Shown here piece after piece: positions 54,173 to 64,000 of a stretch of 64,000 nucleotides of DNA; the first letter of the stretch is position 1; every line of letters begins with the position of its first letter. This DNA is from Sciurus carolinensis (Eukaryota; Chordata; Mammalia; Rodentia; Sciuridae). The position numbers and the translations under genes are program-made. The stretch lies in NCBI RefSeq assembly GCF_902686445.1, contig NC_062219.1:111973160-112037159 (forward strand). Reading direction: 5' to 3'. A model generated the notes under the pieces. That model was not told the origin of the DNA. It worked only from the letters and a program-made list of their open reading frames with translations, and did not search any database.

Positions 54173-54516
54173 TGTCTTAGTCCATTTTTTCTGTTGCTAT
54201 AACTGAATTCCTGAGACTGGGTGATTTATAAATAAATTCATTTCTTATAGTTCTACAGCCTGGTAAGTCCACAGTCAGGGGGCCTTATCTGCTGCTAGTG
54301 GAAACCCTCGGCAGCATCTCAAGCACATTCAAGAGGCAGATCCGAACGGGCTGTTATAACAGACTCACTCTCTAGACACCCCATTCATCTATTCATGGAT
54401 TAAGCCACTCATGAGGGCAGAGGCCTCATGACCCAATCACCTAGCCCCACCTCTTAATAACTCACAAGGGGATTCAATTTCACCATGAGTTTTGGTGGGG
54501 ACTTTCAAACCATAGC
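54173..54516 (-). repeat. ERVL-MaLR LTR, full length
   Basis: The plus strand reads antisense: 'tgtcttagtccattttttct' 'gttgctataactgaattcct' 'gagactgggtgatttataaa', later 'gaggcctcatgacccaatca', and ends 'ggactttcaaaccatagc'. At about 344 bp it fits a complete solitary LTR. No internal region is present. Confidence 0.8.
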
Positions 54517-54519
54517 CGT

Positions 54520-57115
54520 CCCCAACTCTGTCTTCCTGGACCTCACTTATGTGACACGTGTGGCTGTGGGCCAGCGATCTCAGTCCACAGTTCTGCTTCC
54601 TGACCTGATTCTTTGTCAGTCACTGCATCCCACCCAGCTCACAGATCAGCAGGAAGGAATCAGACGAGAAGTCACAACCCTGGCAGCGGCTGAGAAGCTA
54701 GGTGGGAGTAGGTGGCCAGCCTGCTGGTTCTTCTGGAGTGTGTGTAGTAAGGTGCGTGCCTGTACGTGCCTGTATATGTGTGTCTAAGCCCACGTGTGCC
54801 AAGAAGGGTCCCAGGATGCTTCATGTTCCCAGCACAGGGACTCTAAGCATCTGAAGTCTGCCACCAGTTAAGGACATCTTCTTAACTCTTTCCAATATTT
54901 CAAACGTTACCTGGAAATCCTACCCGTTCCCCTACTTAGTCGCAGCACAGCCTCTGATTCAAATGTCAAATCTCTGCCCTTAGCTGGCACTTCTCGGGAA
55001 ACATTGATTATCTCAGGAACAGGCAACTCTCATTAATAAGATGGGGAAATGGATCAGAGCTTAATAAACTCGGCATATTCGGTAGACAAAACACAGAACC
55101 CAGGCAGGGACACTAATCCTGGAAGTCCTGGGACTGAGGGGGATGGACACCCCAGATCAAGGCCTCTGGAGAATTCTGAGTCAGAAGGCAGAGGTCTCGG
55201 GAGCTGCAGAGGCTGGAGAGAGCCCTGCATGCTGCCTGAGTCCTCAGGCCACATCAGACGCCCTTCCTTGTCTGAAACTAGAGTGGAGCCAGGCCTGGGT
55301 GGCCTGCAGCGAGCTCTGCTGGGACCAGCCGGTTGGCCTGTCCTCCTGCTGTTCCCCATCCGGGAAGCCACAGGCAGAGTCGTGCACTTGGCCTGGCACA
55401 AAAGAGGGTGAGAAATGAACAGGGTTGTCCTCCTCTAGCCAACTCTCTGGCGCATGTCCCTGGGGCAGGACAGTGGCTTGTGCTCGGGAGGGGCCGTGAG
55501 GGTACAGCTGGGATTCCCACCGCGGGCGCTCTGGTCCACGGAGTTCCTGCAGGCCTCCTGGCATCGTCTTGGGGCTCCTGAGCCCTCCCTGAAAACCAGG
55601 AGGCTCCCAAATACGAGTCCACATGTGCAGGTTGAGCACATAAAAGCTCCAAAAGTCACTTCGAGAGGGCGTGGCTCTGCTTCTGGCCCACACCAAATCC
55701 CCCAAGCCCCTTCACAAGGGTTTCGTACTATTACACACCCTCCCTATTGATCTTGAAAACAGCCTGGTTCATGGTCAGTCACTGCAGGTGCCTGTGGCAG
55801 AGGGGACCCCCATGAGGGTGCAGAGACAGACCTCAACCTTGGGTTTCCCCTCAGCTGCAGGCTCAGGAGACCAAATAGAGCCCCTCTCAGCATCCCCCAT
55901 GTCCGCCAGCCCTCCCCTTTCTCTCCCCCTCCCTCCCCCACTCCTCTACCTGTAGGAACACCAATGCAGATGGCTCCTTTTATGTCTCTAGGGATCAAAG
56001 GGTTGGCTTTGGAAGAAAGACATGCTGCCTGAAAGCCACCCTAGCCAGAGCCCGGTCTGCACAAAGCACTTTCCTGCTTCTCCTGAGCCTCTCCCACCCA
56101 GCAGTGGGAGCCTGCACCTGACCAGCCTGTCCCCCTCCTGTTCCCCAGCGTCCCCACCACACACACACATCTCACATCGGCAGGGCCTTTGCCTCACGTT
56201 CCCTTGAAGCACATGCTTCTTGGCTTCTGTTGGGCAATTTGTCTGTGGAGCGTGTGGGCCCCGCTGGGTTAGGCACTATTATGTCTCAGAATAATGAGAA
56301 AGAGACAAAGAGAGACAGAGAGAATGACAGAGAGACGACAGTGCCTGAGCTGGAGGGACACTCAGACAGAGGAAAAGAGAAGCGGGTGGACAGAGGGACA
56401 GGAAAAACAGACAGGGAGACCTAACAGGCCACAGAGGAAACTGAAACGGGGGCAGGAGGCCCAGAGAGAAACAGAGGAAGCCAGCGAAGACCGGGAGGTG
56501 AAGAGGGGGTTGAGGCACACGGGGTGGATTTTTAAAAATACAGCTCAAAAATGAAGAAGAGCAAGCTAAATTGGGAAAAGAGGGAGACACTAGGATGTGG
56601 AGGTGGCCCAGGAGCAGCAGAGGGGCTTTCCCCAGCCAGGTGCAGGCATTAGGCCACAGCCTGGGGAAGGGCCTGTCCACGTGGCTCTGGGTCCCCCTGC
56701 TCTGCGTGACCAGGGTTCCATGGACTCTGGCTCCCCTCAGTCCTCACCCTCACTCCCAGCTGCCGACTACCCTCTAGGTTCTCGCCTACCCTCTGGGCCC
56801 GCCCACCCAGCTCCCACCCAGCTCCCAACCAACTCCCGGCCTGGACGAGACTCCAGGCAGCCTCTGGGATAAAGGCCTGGAGGCGGGAGGGGTCAGGTGC
56901 ACCTCCGTCAGGATCTATGGCCCCGCCCACTGTAGAGTGGGGACTCCACTCTCCAGCACTGTGGACCCCCACTCCAGCACTGACAGCCCCAGGGGAGGTG
57001 GCAAGGGGGCAGTCAATCCCAGGATGAGTTCTCCACACCTCGCCCCTTCCCTTCTGCCATGTCCCAGGCGGCCCAGCTGATCCATACCGCTGACCCCCAC
57101 TTACACCTGGCCTGG
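54520..57115. other. Unique sequence with purine-rich tract
   Basis: No gene or classified repeat was found. 56288-56430 is dominated by AGAGAC/GACAGA-type purine-rich units. 56795-56840 carries short tandem CCCAGCTCCCAC units. Frames of up to 153 codons (55244-55705 minus, 55049-55411 plus) overlap and lack domains. Confidence 0.45.
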
Positions 57116-57124
57116 CCCTTCTCT

Positions 57125-57340
57125 AAAATGGAAGGAGCGAGACTCTGTTCCCACCCGCCACCAACTGGCTGGGTGACTGGGGTTCATCGCTTCTTCCCTC
57201 TGAGCCCATTTTCCTTTTCTGTGAAGTAGGAAATAATCGCAGCACCTGCTCAGAAGGTGGCGTGCACATTAGATAGGACAGAGGGACCTTGTGCCCAGCA
57301 CAGGCCCTGACACAGAGCAAGTGAGGGGCTGAGTGGTACC
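57125..57340 (+). repeat. MIR SINE
   Basis: 'ccaactggctgggtgactgg', 'gcccattttccttttctgtg' 'aagtaggaaataatcgcagc' and 'gtgcccagcacaggccctga' follow MIR order, diverged. Confidence 0.65.
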
Positions 57341-57344
57341 CATC

Positions 57345-58495
57345 ACAGCTGTGACCAGTGGCAGTAGCAGTGGCCATGCTGGTGGCTGATGAGGAAGAAG
57401 CGTTCCAGCCCTGTGTGACTCATGGAGACTTGGTAAGCGTGAGAGGATGGGAAAGGCGTCCCACCGGCGATGCCTGGATCAGAGCTGGCTCCTCCACCGA
57501 GGCCTAGCCAAGACCCTGCCAGTTGGGCAGCTTCTCCAGGAGGCGTAGCGGGCTCAGTACTTTTAGGGGCCCATGAAAAATTTGTTTTAAGTCAGAAGGA
57601 AAAACTGATCTTTTACGTCAAAGAAAATGTTTTCTTACACAGTATGCATGTATTTGTTTTTATTCCAACAAGTTGTAAAATGTAATTTGAAAAAAAAATT
57701 TTAAGGGAGGCAGGGACCCCCAATAGCAAGTCATACCAGGACTGCTCAGCCACTTCTGCTGGCTAGTGAGGAGCAGAACAAATGCACTCCTGGTGGCCTT
57801 AACAGACACAGCCCGACCGGAGGAGGCAAAGCCCTTTTGGGGAAGTGAGCCTGGGGAATGGTGGGACAGAGAGGGGGATGTGAGCAGAGAGCAAATCCAA
57901 GAGTCGTAGCCCCTGCTCTTGGGGAGGCCCCAGGCCAACAGGCAAACAGTCTGATAGCTAGAGACCACTCACGGATCCGGCAGGGAGCTCCAGTCTGAGC
58001 AGACACAGCCCTGTCTCCTCAGGAGCCGGCGTCCAAGGGGTATATGTTCCTCTCCTCAGGGAGCCCTCAACTCATAGAAAGAGAAAATCCAAAAATTAGA
58101 GGAGGCAGCTGGCATCCCCTAAGGAACCATACAGATAACTGTATGGCCAATAGAGAAGCCCAGAGAGTTCCCGGTTGCTCTCTCAGGGAGAGAGGCATCT
58201 TAGGGGACTTGGAGCCCCTGGCACAGAACAGGGAGAGACATGGAATCTGGCATTACAGGAGGAGACGCTGGCACTGCTGTCAGAGGCAGGAGCCAAATGA
58301 AGAGGGAGGGTTATGGGTCTGGGTACAGCAGGGTCTCAATGTCCCATCAACCCCTCGAGGCCTTGCCCAGACCTATGGCCTCCACAGACCATGGTTGTCC
58401 CTAGGGTGTCTCTGTCAGAGCTGCACAGGGACACAGGAGTCACCCCTAGTGCGGTCAGGTAACCACACTCCCCAGGTACCCCCCCCCCCAGCCAG
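57345..58495. other. Unique sequence, nothing recognised
   Basis: An AT-rich patch at 57575-57705 carries a 109-bp stretch without recognised core. An 11-C run sits at 58479-58489. The 169-codon plus frame at 58044-58553 shows no domain-like pattern. Confidence 0.4.
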
Positions 58496-58499
58496 GGCC

Positions 58500-58640
58500 C
58501 CTACAGAATTAAATTACCATATTGGAAATAGCAAAGTAAACACCAATAGGTAAAGTGCAAATTAAAGTCGCTTCTCCCAGATCCCTTATTTATAGACCTG
58601 AGCTCAGCAGCCGCGCCCTCCTGGGCAGGAGCTGGAGGAG
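58500..58640. promoter_or_regulatory. Candidate muscle-type regulatory patch
   Basis: CCATATTGG (58517-58525, CArG-like but one base short of CC(A/T)6GG), GTAAACA (58536-58542, forkhead type), CCAAT (58543-58547) and TTATTTATAG (58586-58595, a match to the MEF2 consensus) lie within 80 bp. The last also reads as a TATA-like box on the minus strand (CTATAAATAA). Function is inferred from motifs only. Confidence 0.35.
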
Positions 58641-58664
58641 CAGAGCAGGGCACCTGCCCTCACC

Positions 58665-58980
58665 TTCCTGCTTTGAGGACATGGGCCTTCTTTCTGGCAA
58701 GGATGAGGGTAGAGAATTCTGGTCACCCCACCGCCTGGACTCCCAGGGTTCTACTACTTGAGGGTCTCAGTGAAGGTTTGACTTGGCACAGGGGAAGATG
58801 ATAGCCTTGGAGTTGGCGGGGGCAGGAATCCGTTCGAGGAGTCAGGCTCCATGGGACTGATGTCGGGTTGGAGGGACTCCCGTGGAACAGGGGATACCAA
58901 GAGCTCATCCCTGCGTAGCAGTCGCTGTTCTGAGCGCTGTGTCCTTAACTTCCTCTCCACAAGACGCCTCTTATCTGACC
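58665..58980. other. Unique sequence, nothing recognised
   Basis: No exon or repeat was found. Confidence 0.4.
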
Positions 58981-58984
58981 CCTT

Positions 58985-59108
58985 TCAGGTTCTGAGGATG
59001 CTGTGGGGACACTGAGGCACAGGGTGGTGACCACACTTCTCTCAAGTGTGCCATCAGAGATTCGAACCCTCAGTCTGTTCTCTTAACTGCCATGCTATGC
59101 CATTTGCC
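58985..59108 (-). repeat. MIR SINE fragment
   Basis: 'gtggggacactgaggcacag', 'gagattcgaaccctcagtct' and 'gttctcttaactgccatgct' 'atgccatttg' are the reverse-complemented MIR core and 5' end. Confidence 0.85.
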
Positions 59109-59109
59109 T

Positions 59110-59995
59110 CTTGGGGGCTTCTCCAAGTGAATCAGAGCCAACTCAGCAGTCCCGTGCCTGCCTGCCTGGCACTTTCCTGGTCTCCTGTGGTTTCACCTAG
59201 GGAAGTGCTGGGCTCCATGCCTCGCCCAGCATCGGGCAGGTGGACCACCTCAGAAAGGCCTCCTCAGGGCTCATGGCCTTCCCCAGGCCTGAGTGCACCT
59301 CCCTCCCCACCCCTGGCCCACGCCACATGGATGAGGACAGTCGACTGAGGCCGTGAGACTGTGCGCTCCTGCACGCAATGCCAGCATGCGACACCAGCCG
59401 GCAGGGGCGGAGCCTGACCTTGGCCTCATTGGCACGGTGCTGTAACCACGGCGCACAAGGCCACGGATGGTTAGCCACAGGTTCATTAGCGGAGGGAAGA
59501 TGCCGGGCCGGGGCCAGGAAACCACACTTGGCCCAATTTGCTCATCCCACCAGACCTGGGAAGGCTGTCACCATCTTGGAGGCAGGGAGCCAGGAACAGA
59601 AGCTGCGGGCTTGGCAAGACGGGGAACGGGAAGGAGAAATGGCCACATTTTGTCAAGACGAGAAAGGGCTTGCCAAAGCCTTATGCTCTCAGCCCCACGT
59701 CTGAGAGCAGTTTCCAGTTAAAAAACCAAGGGACACCACCAGCCTGACCCTTCACAAATATCTCCCACCACTGGGCAAACACCACATGCTAAAAATAATC
59801 CCCACCCTGAGTGCGTTGACTGGAAGCACTGGCCGAGGGCAGGCAGCCCAGGGTTGGGGCTCGGCTTTGCTCCCTCTGGACACACACCTGTCAGGGGCCT
59901 CACCTCTGTTGCTGGATTAACCAACAAGGCTTCTTACCTATTTGGTGAGGAGAAGACTCCAGCAGTTAACGATCAGGAGGAGCAGTTGGGCTGGG
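59110..59995. other. Unique sequence with MEF2-like site
   Basis: CTAAAAATAA (59789-59798) matches the MEF2 consensus. CpGs are mildly elevated at 59355-59520 without an island. No exon was found. Confidence 0.4.
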
Positions 59996-59999
59996 AAGA

Positions 60000-60108
60000 A
60001 CCTGGATCTGCCTCCCCCAGCTGTGCCACCGTAGAGAGGTCACTTTCCCCCTGGAGGGCTCATCTTCTCCCTCTGCACAGTGGGGACAGCAATTCTGCCC
60101 AGTCAGAG
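60000..60108 (+). repeat. MIR SINE fragment
   Basis: 'gtgccaccgtagagaggtca' 'ctttccccctggagggctca' 'tcttctccctctgcacagtg' follows the MIR core, diverged. Confidence 0.55.
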
Positions 60109-60244
60109 AACAGAGACCATATGAAGAATAAGGGCCCTGGGCTGCCCTTCCCCTCAGGCCTATAGGGACAAGAAAGCCTGGCTGAGTCTGGTGTTTTCTA
60201 TGGGTCCAGGGTGGCACTAGGTCCTGCCCTAGAGCGATTATTTT

Positions 60245-60425
60245 GGCCTTCATGATGACCTTGATTGGCAGGTATTACGACCAGCTCTATCTCACAATTG
60301 AGGAGACTAAGGCACAGAGGTGTGGGCACTTGCCCAAAGTCACATCTTGACTAACGCGAAACTTGAACCCAGGCCTTCTGGCTCCAGAGTTTTAACCTCT
60401 CCAGAAACCATATGACATATGTCAT
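60245..60425 (-). repeat. MIR SINE
   Basis: 'caattgaggagactaaggca' 'cagaggtgtgggcacttgcc' 'caaagtcacatcttgac' and 'aaacttgaacccaggccttc' 'tggctccagagttttaacct' are reverse-complemented MIR. Confidence 0.9.
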
Positions 60426-60429
60426 TGGA

Positions 60430-60965
60430 AGGGTGGAATTGAAAAACGGGTGTTGTGTGTCATCCCCAAAGACCCCCAAGAACCCACCTCTCCTCAAATA
60501 CATTCTGCTGACAGCTGGAGGGCAGAGTGAAGGCGGGCAACCCCTCATGCCCCTCCATCTCTGCCCCTCCCTGGGGCAGCCAGGCAGAGCTGGGAAAGCC
60601 ACCGGCCAGCTAGCAGGATAACCCATGTGTGGAACGTGCCCTGGTCACAGTGCCCTGGTGGGGTGGGGGTAATGGGCTGCCAGCCATGTGGTCCCCAGCC
60701 CACGCACTGTCTGGCCGTCTGGGGGGTGGGATGGGGGACCCATAAATAGCAGGCCTCTCACCGGTGTTGGGAATAGAAACCCAATCCAAACAGTGTGGTG
60801 AGTTCGGGCTTTCCAGAGCAGCCGCAACCCCCAGGGGCCTGGAGGCGACTCAAGGGCCCCCTTCGAGTCTCCTAAGGATCAGGTCATCTTGGGGAGAAAG
60901 CCCAACTGGTCCCAATTCCAGAATCCTTCATAGCTTGGGAAGGAACACCAGGAATTGGCAGAAAT
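60430..60965. other. Unique sequence with CArG-like site
   Basis: CCCATAAATAGCAGG near 60738-60752 combines a TATA/CArG-like core in GC-rich DNA. No transcript can be inferred. No repeat was recognised. Confidence 0.35.
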
Positions 60966-61168
60966 ACAACAGGTAATATTTATTGAGCACCTGGTGCTGT
61001 TCTAAGTGCTTTATGTGGATTATCTCAAGGAACTTCACCACAGATGGATGAACAGGACTATCATTCTGCCCATTTTGCAGATGAAATCAAGTCAGAGAAG
61101 GGCAAAATCACATGATGGAAGTCACACGGTAAAAGGTAAGATGGAAACCAGGCCCTGGTTGCTGCCCT
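60966..61168 (-). repeat. MIR SINE, near full length
   Basis: 'taatatttattgagcacctg' 'gtgctgttctaagtgcttta' 'tgtggattatctcaaggaac', 'tctgcccattttgcagatga' and 'gaagtcacacggtaaaaggt' follow the full reverse-complemented MIR order. Confidence 0.93.
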
Positions 61169-61169
61169 T

Positions 61170-62350
61170 TCTCAGACCTGGGGATACAGACCAGTCACAC
61201 TGGGAGCTGCCCCTGAAGTCATCTTGCTGTGGGGGAGCCCAGCACCCAAGGAGAAGATAAGGCAAGTGTTAAAGGCCTGGGCTTTGGAAGCTACTGGGCC
61301 GTTTTGCCACGGGGAATGTGGAGCTTCCTCCCACTGTGCAGATCCCTGAGGAGTTAGGGTCCCAGGACCCCACTAGGGCTGATCTGTTCCTGGGCCCCCT
61401 CAGTTCTTCAGTGGGATCATAGAGGAAGTGAGGGGTCCTAGGGCCATTGAGACAGGTGCCTGGGAGCCCAGGGAGACAAGTTTTGAGGGTCTCACCCCCC
61501 TGCCACCCACTCAGGGGACCTTCTAGGATCCTTAGACCCAGAGAGGAAGTTCATGGTCAACTGTCGATGCCCTTTTGAGATGCAGACAGGCTCAGATACC
61601 ACCTCTTTGCATACAGACCCCACCAGACTTGAGACTGTATTCGTGTTGGCCTGTTCCTGGTGGCTGCCCTCCCTCAGGGACCCTCCTCAGGACACGCATG
61701 AGCACTGTTTGCTGGCCTGGTAAAGGCCTTCATTTATCTCCTCCTTCCAGGCTGCATTGCCAGTGACCAGTGAAGACATGGAAAAACCTGACCAACTGTC
61801 CAAATGTCTCTGAGTTCTCGGAATGAGGAAGCCTATGTATATGTGGGGCACCAGCAGGTGACAGCTTGTGGCCTGGATTCTGAGAGCACAGGTAAATGTG
61901 CCCACCACTCCCCTGGAAGGACAGAAGGGGTGGAAAGACCCCTGCCAGGCAGGCACCCTGGGCATTCTCAGAGCAGAAGCCCAGGCAGCTCTAGGCATGG
62001 CCGGGGTTGAAGGCTGTCAGCAGCTGGGCCAGCAGGGGAGCGAGGCTTTCTCAGAACTGGCTTTGAGGAAGAGGCTGCAGCCCAGCAGATCTCCCTCAGT
62101 CCAGGTGCCCAGCCTGCCCTCCCTCCTCTCCCGGGATGGCTCTCCACCCTGTTGAGGCTCGTCTGTCCAAGGGAGTAGGCTGTGGCGGGCTTGGGGCTCC
62201 CTCCCTGCTCCCATATTCTAGACAGAAGGGTATAGTGAGGGAAGGGAGGTCTGGGCCCTGCTTATTATCCCAACCTCTGGCTTCAACTGTCATGGTCCCC
62301 CGGGCCAAGTTGGGCTAGTGGTGGCACAGAGAGCAGAAAGTCATTTCCTT
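61170..62350. other. Unique sequence, nothing recognised
   Basis: No exon or repeat was recognised. Overlapping frames on both strands lack domain features. Confidence 0.4.
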
Positions 62351-62351
62351 C

Positions 62352-62415
62352 TCCCCTTCGTCCACATGCCTGGCACATAGAAGATGCTCAGTAAGTAGTA
62401 TTTTGAGTGCATGTG
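62352..62415 (+). repeat. L2/MIR 3' terminus
   Basis: 'cacatgcctggcacatagaa' 'gatgctcagtaagtagtatt' 'ttgagtgcatg' is the shared L2/MIR 3' end. Confidence 0.7.
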
Positions 62416-62419
62416 TGTT

Positions 62420-62838
62420 CAGGGGATCCAGGAGGCATTTTGGAGGAAACTGCAGACATGGAGTCCAGAGTCTGCCAAATTCTTCTGGGCTTCAAACTTA
62501 GGCCAAGAGAAAAAGGGCCTTGCTTCCCCCAGGCTTCAGAATCAAGAGAAAGGAAGTGAGGATGAAGTGGCTACAGATGGAGCAGCCCAAGAACCAGGCT
62601 GTGCTTAGAATATGAGGCAGATGTAGCTCCACACTGAACTGAGCTGAAATGGGGCACAGGAGACCAGGCCTGGGGCCCAGCTCTCTTGAGGTCACTGAAC
62701 CCCTCAGCTTCCAGGGGCTGTGCAGCTTCCAGTCAGGCTGCACAGGACAGCAGAGCCCAGGACTGGAGGACCTTGCTGTCACCCCTTGGCCCAGCCCCTG
62801 GGTGCCCAATGGGTAGAGCCTTTGACTCATGTCTTGAC
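62420..62838. other. Unique sequence, nothing recognised
   Basis: No exon or repeat was recognised. Confidence 0.4.
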
Positions 62839-62839
62839 C

Positions 62840-62981
62840 CTGATTTATTATCCAGAATGTATTTACGGAGCACAGGCCACCTGCCCCAGGGATGTAGGGC
62901 CAGATCTAGCAGTGAACAGGGAGCCAGGTTGCTGCCATGATAGGGTTGACGTCTTAGTGAAGTAAGGCAGGATGTGTGTGT

Positions 62982-63038
<57 letters not shown>

Positions 63039-63300
63039 TAACAAGGTAAAGGGAACAGAGAAGCCCGTGTAGGTGACACTGGCAAGGGGACCCAAAGCAA
63101 GTGCAGGGAGACACACAGGTGTCTGGGGGGAAAGCCTTCCAGCAGAGGGAACAGCCAACACCACGGCCCTGACACTGAGCCCCTTTGAAGAACAGCAAAG
63201 ACAGACATGCAGAGGGACAGAGTGGGCTAGCGAGGGCACTGGTAGCAGGAGGGAAGAGGACAGGCCTGTGGGAATGCCAGGCTTGCTCTGCTGCTGTGCT
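62840..63300 (-). repeat. L2 LINE 3' region, interrupted
   Basis: 'tccagaatgtatttacggag' 'cacaggccacctgccccagg' 'gatgtagggccagatctagc' 'agtgaacagggagccaggtt' is the reverse-complemented L2 3' end. After a microsatellite, 'cttccagcagagggaacagc' and the following GC-rich text continue it. Confidence 0.65.
62973..63038. repeat. Compound microsatellite (TG)6(TC)22(AC)5
   Basis: 62973-62984 is TG repeats, 62985-63028 is pure TC repeats and 63029-63038 is AC repeats. The TG and AC ends are mutually complementary in inverted order. It is pure enough to be polymorphic. Confidence 0.95.
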
Positions 63301-63339
63301 GGGAAGAGACCAAGGAGGTGAGGGCTGAGCAGGAAGACT

Positions 63340-63480
63340 AAAGAGGGACTGTGTGACCTTGCACCTGAAACTTGGCCTCTGAACTTGAGTCCTCAGCTGT
63401 GAAAAGTGGTTCCAGAAGCAGAGGCCTCACGGGGTCATTGAGAGTTTTACCTTCAATGAAAGGATCAGTCTGAGAGGGGG
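63340..63480 (+). repeat. MIR SINE fragment
   Basis: 'actgtgtgaccttgcacctg', 'gagtcctcagctgtgaaaag' and 'cacggggtcattgagagttt' follow the MIR order. Confidence 0.7.
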
Positions 63481-63484
63481 ATGA

Positions 63485-64000
63485 CTCAGTCCTTGATAGG
63501 TGATAATGTTCTTTCTGTCACCTTAATGTAGGAACTCTCTAGACACACCCTGACAGGGATGTCCTGCCCCTGCTTGAATTCTCCTGGTCACAGGAGCTCT
63601 CCAGAGAGGTCTGGGCTTCTCTCAGAAGCCACTTGTACAGGGCCTGCTATTTTCTCCAATGTGTTCTCTAACAGCCAGGCAGGAAGTCCCCAGGGGGACA
63701 CTAAAGGGCCATGACCAGGATTTGCCAGTGACTGGGGCAGCTGCTGACAAGCTGTGTGTCCTGATTTAAGGTTCTGGCCAGAGGCCGGCCTAGGGCAGTA
63801 CTGGCCTGCAGAGTGGGGTGGACAGCAGGGCTCCTCATGGGGGTAGGGAAGAGGTGGCAAGTGCAGGGTGTCTGGGGGAGAGGGGAGGGGGGCATGTGGG
63901 TGTCACATCATCACAGCTTCTCTCCATCCCACTTCCAGTGTTCTGGGAGGACCCAGGGAAGCCTGTGCTGGCTGGAACTGCCAAGCCTCCACCTCTGTGC
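63485..64000. other. Unique sequence, nothing recognised
   Basis: No exon or repeat was found up to the window end. A minus-strand frame of 90 codons (63588-63860) is not domain-like. Confidence 0.4.

Noticed and set aside
58044..58553. 169-codon open frame, plus strand
   Set aside because: No domain, no exon boundaries, and it runs through a poly-C run and the AT-rich motif patch.
62985..63028. CRISPR-like or satellite array
   Set aside because: It is a simple dinucleotide microsatellite without spacers, and this is a mammalian nuclear genome.

Overview
This window is nuclear DNA from a rodent of the squirrel lineage (Sciuridae or a close relative). The diagnosis rests on its SINEs. Chimeric B1-dID elements, in which a 7SL-derived B1 head is fused to a tRNA-derived ID tail, lie at about 4209, 10575, 44721, 46399, 50859 and 53934. 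ID or ID-like elements lie at about 20586, 31946 and 33013. Ancient mammalian MIR, L2, L3, MaLR and L1M relics are also common. I found no protein-coding gene, exon series, structural RNA gene, CpG-island promoter or CRISPR-like array. The open frames longer than about 100 codons are all explained by GC-rich non-coding sequence or by retroelements.

Layout. 1-5000 is GC-rich unique sequence with MIR/L2 relics and one old B1-dID. 5000-9900 is an AT-richer block holding an L3/CR1 reverse-transcriptase fossil (5280-5515), an L1M 3' end (5640-6060) and a MaLR LTR (7958-8500). 10424-11879 is a 5'-truncated L1 on the minus strand, bounded by a 16-bp target-site duplication and later invaded by a B1-dID. 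12000-22000 is GC-rich unique sequence with MIRs and two candidate conserved regulatory elements (13060-13200 and 21005-21195). 22076-22743 is a second 5'-truncated minus-strand L1 with a perfect 12-bp duplication. 24510-24610 and 25470-26070 form the most striking non-coding stretch, with AT-rich homeodomain, SOX and HNF1-type motifs embedded in GC-rich DNA. 27070-27470 is a MaLR LTR. 31730-32515 is an old L1M copy split by an ID SINE. 40030-40640 is a degenerate TG-rich tract. 44600-54516 contains four of the B1-dID copies, several LTR relics and another regulatory candidate (53740-53880). 58500-60760 has scattered MEF2/CArG-like motifs. 62973-63038 is a compound microsatellite inside an L2 relic.

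Interpretation. The window looks like intergenic or long-intronic DNA beside a developmental regulator: no exons, a strong MIR/L2 background, few young insertions, and several compact AT-rich islands rich in homeodomain and SOX-like sites. The target gene cannot be named from this sequence. I did not find a new enzymatic, defence or mobile system. The items best worth following are the 25.5-26.1 kb and 21.0 kb elements and the datable nested insertions. Repeat family names come from recognising consensus cores by eye, and boundaries are approximate unless a target-site duplication fixes them.
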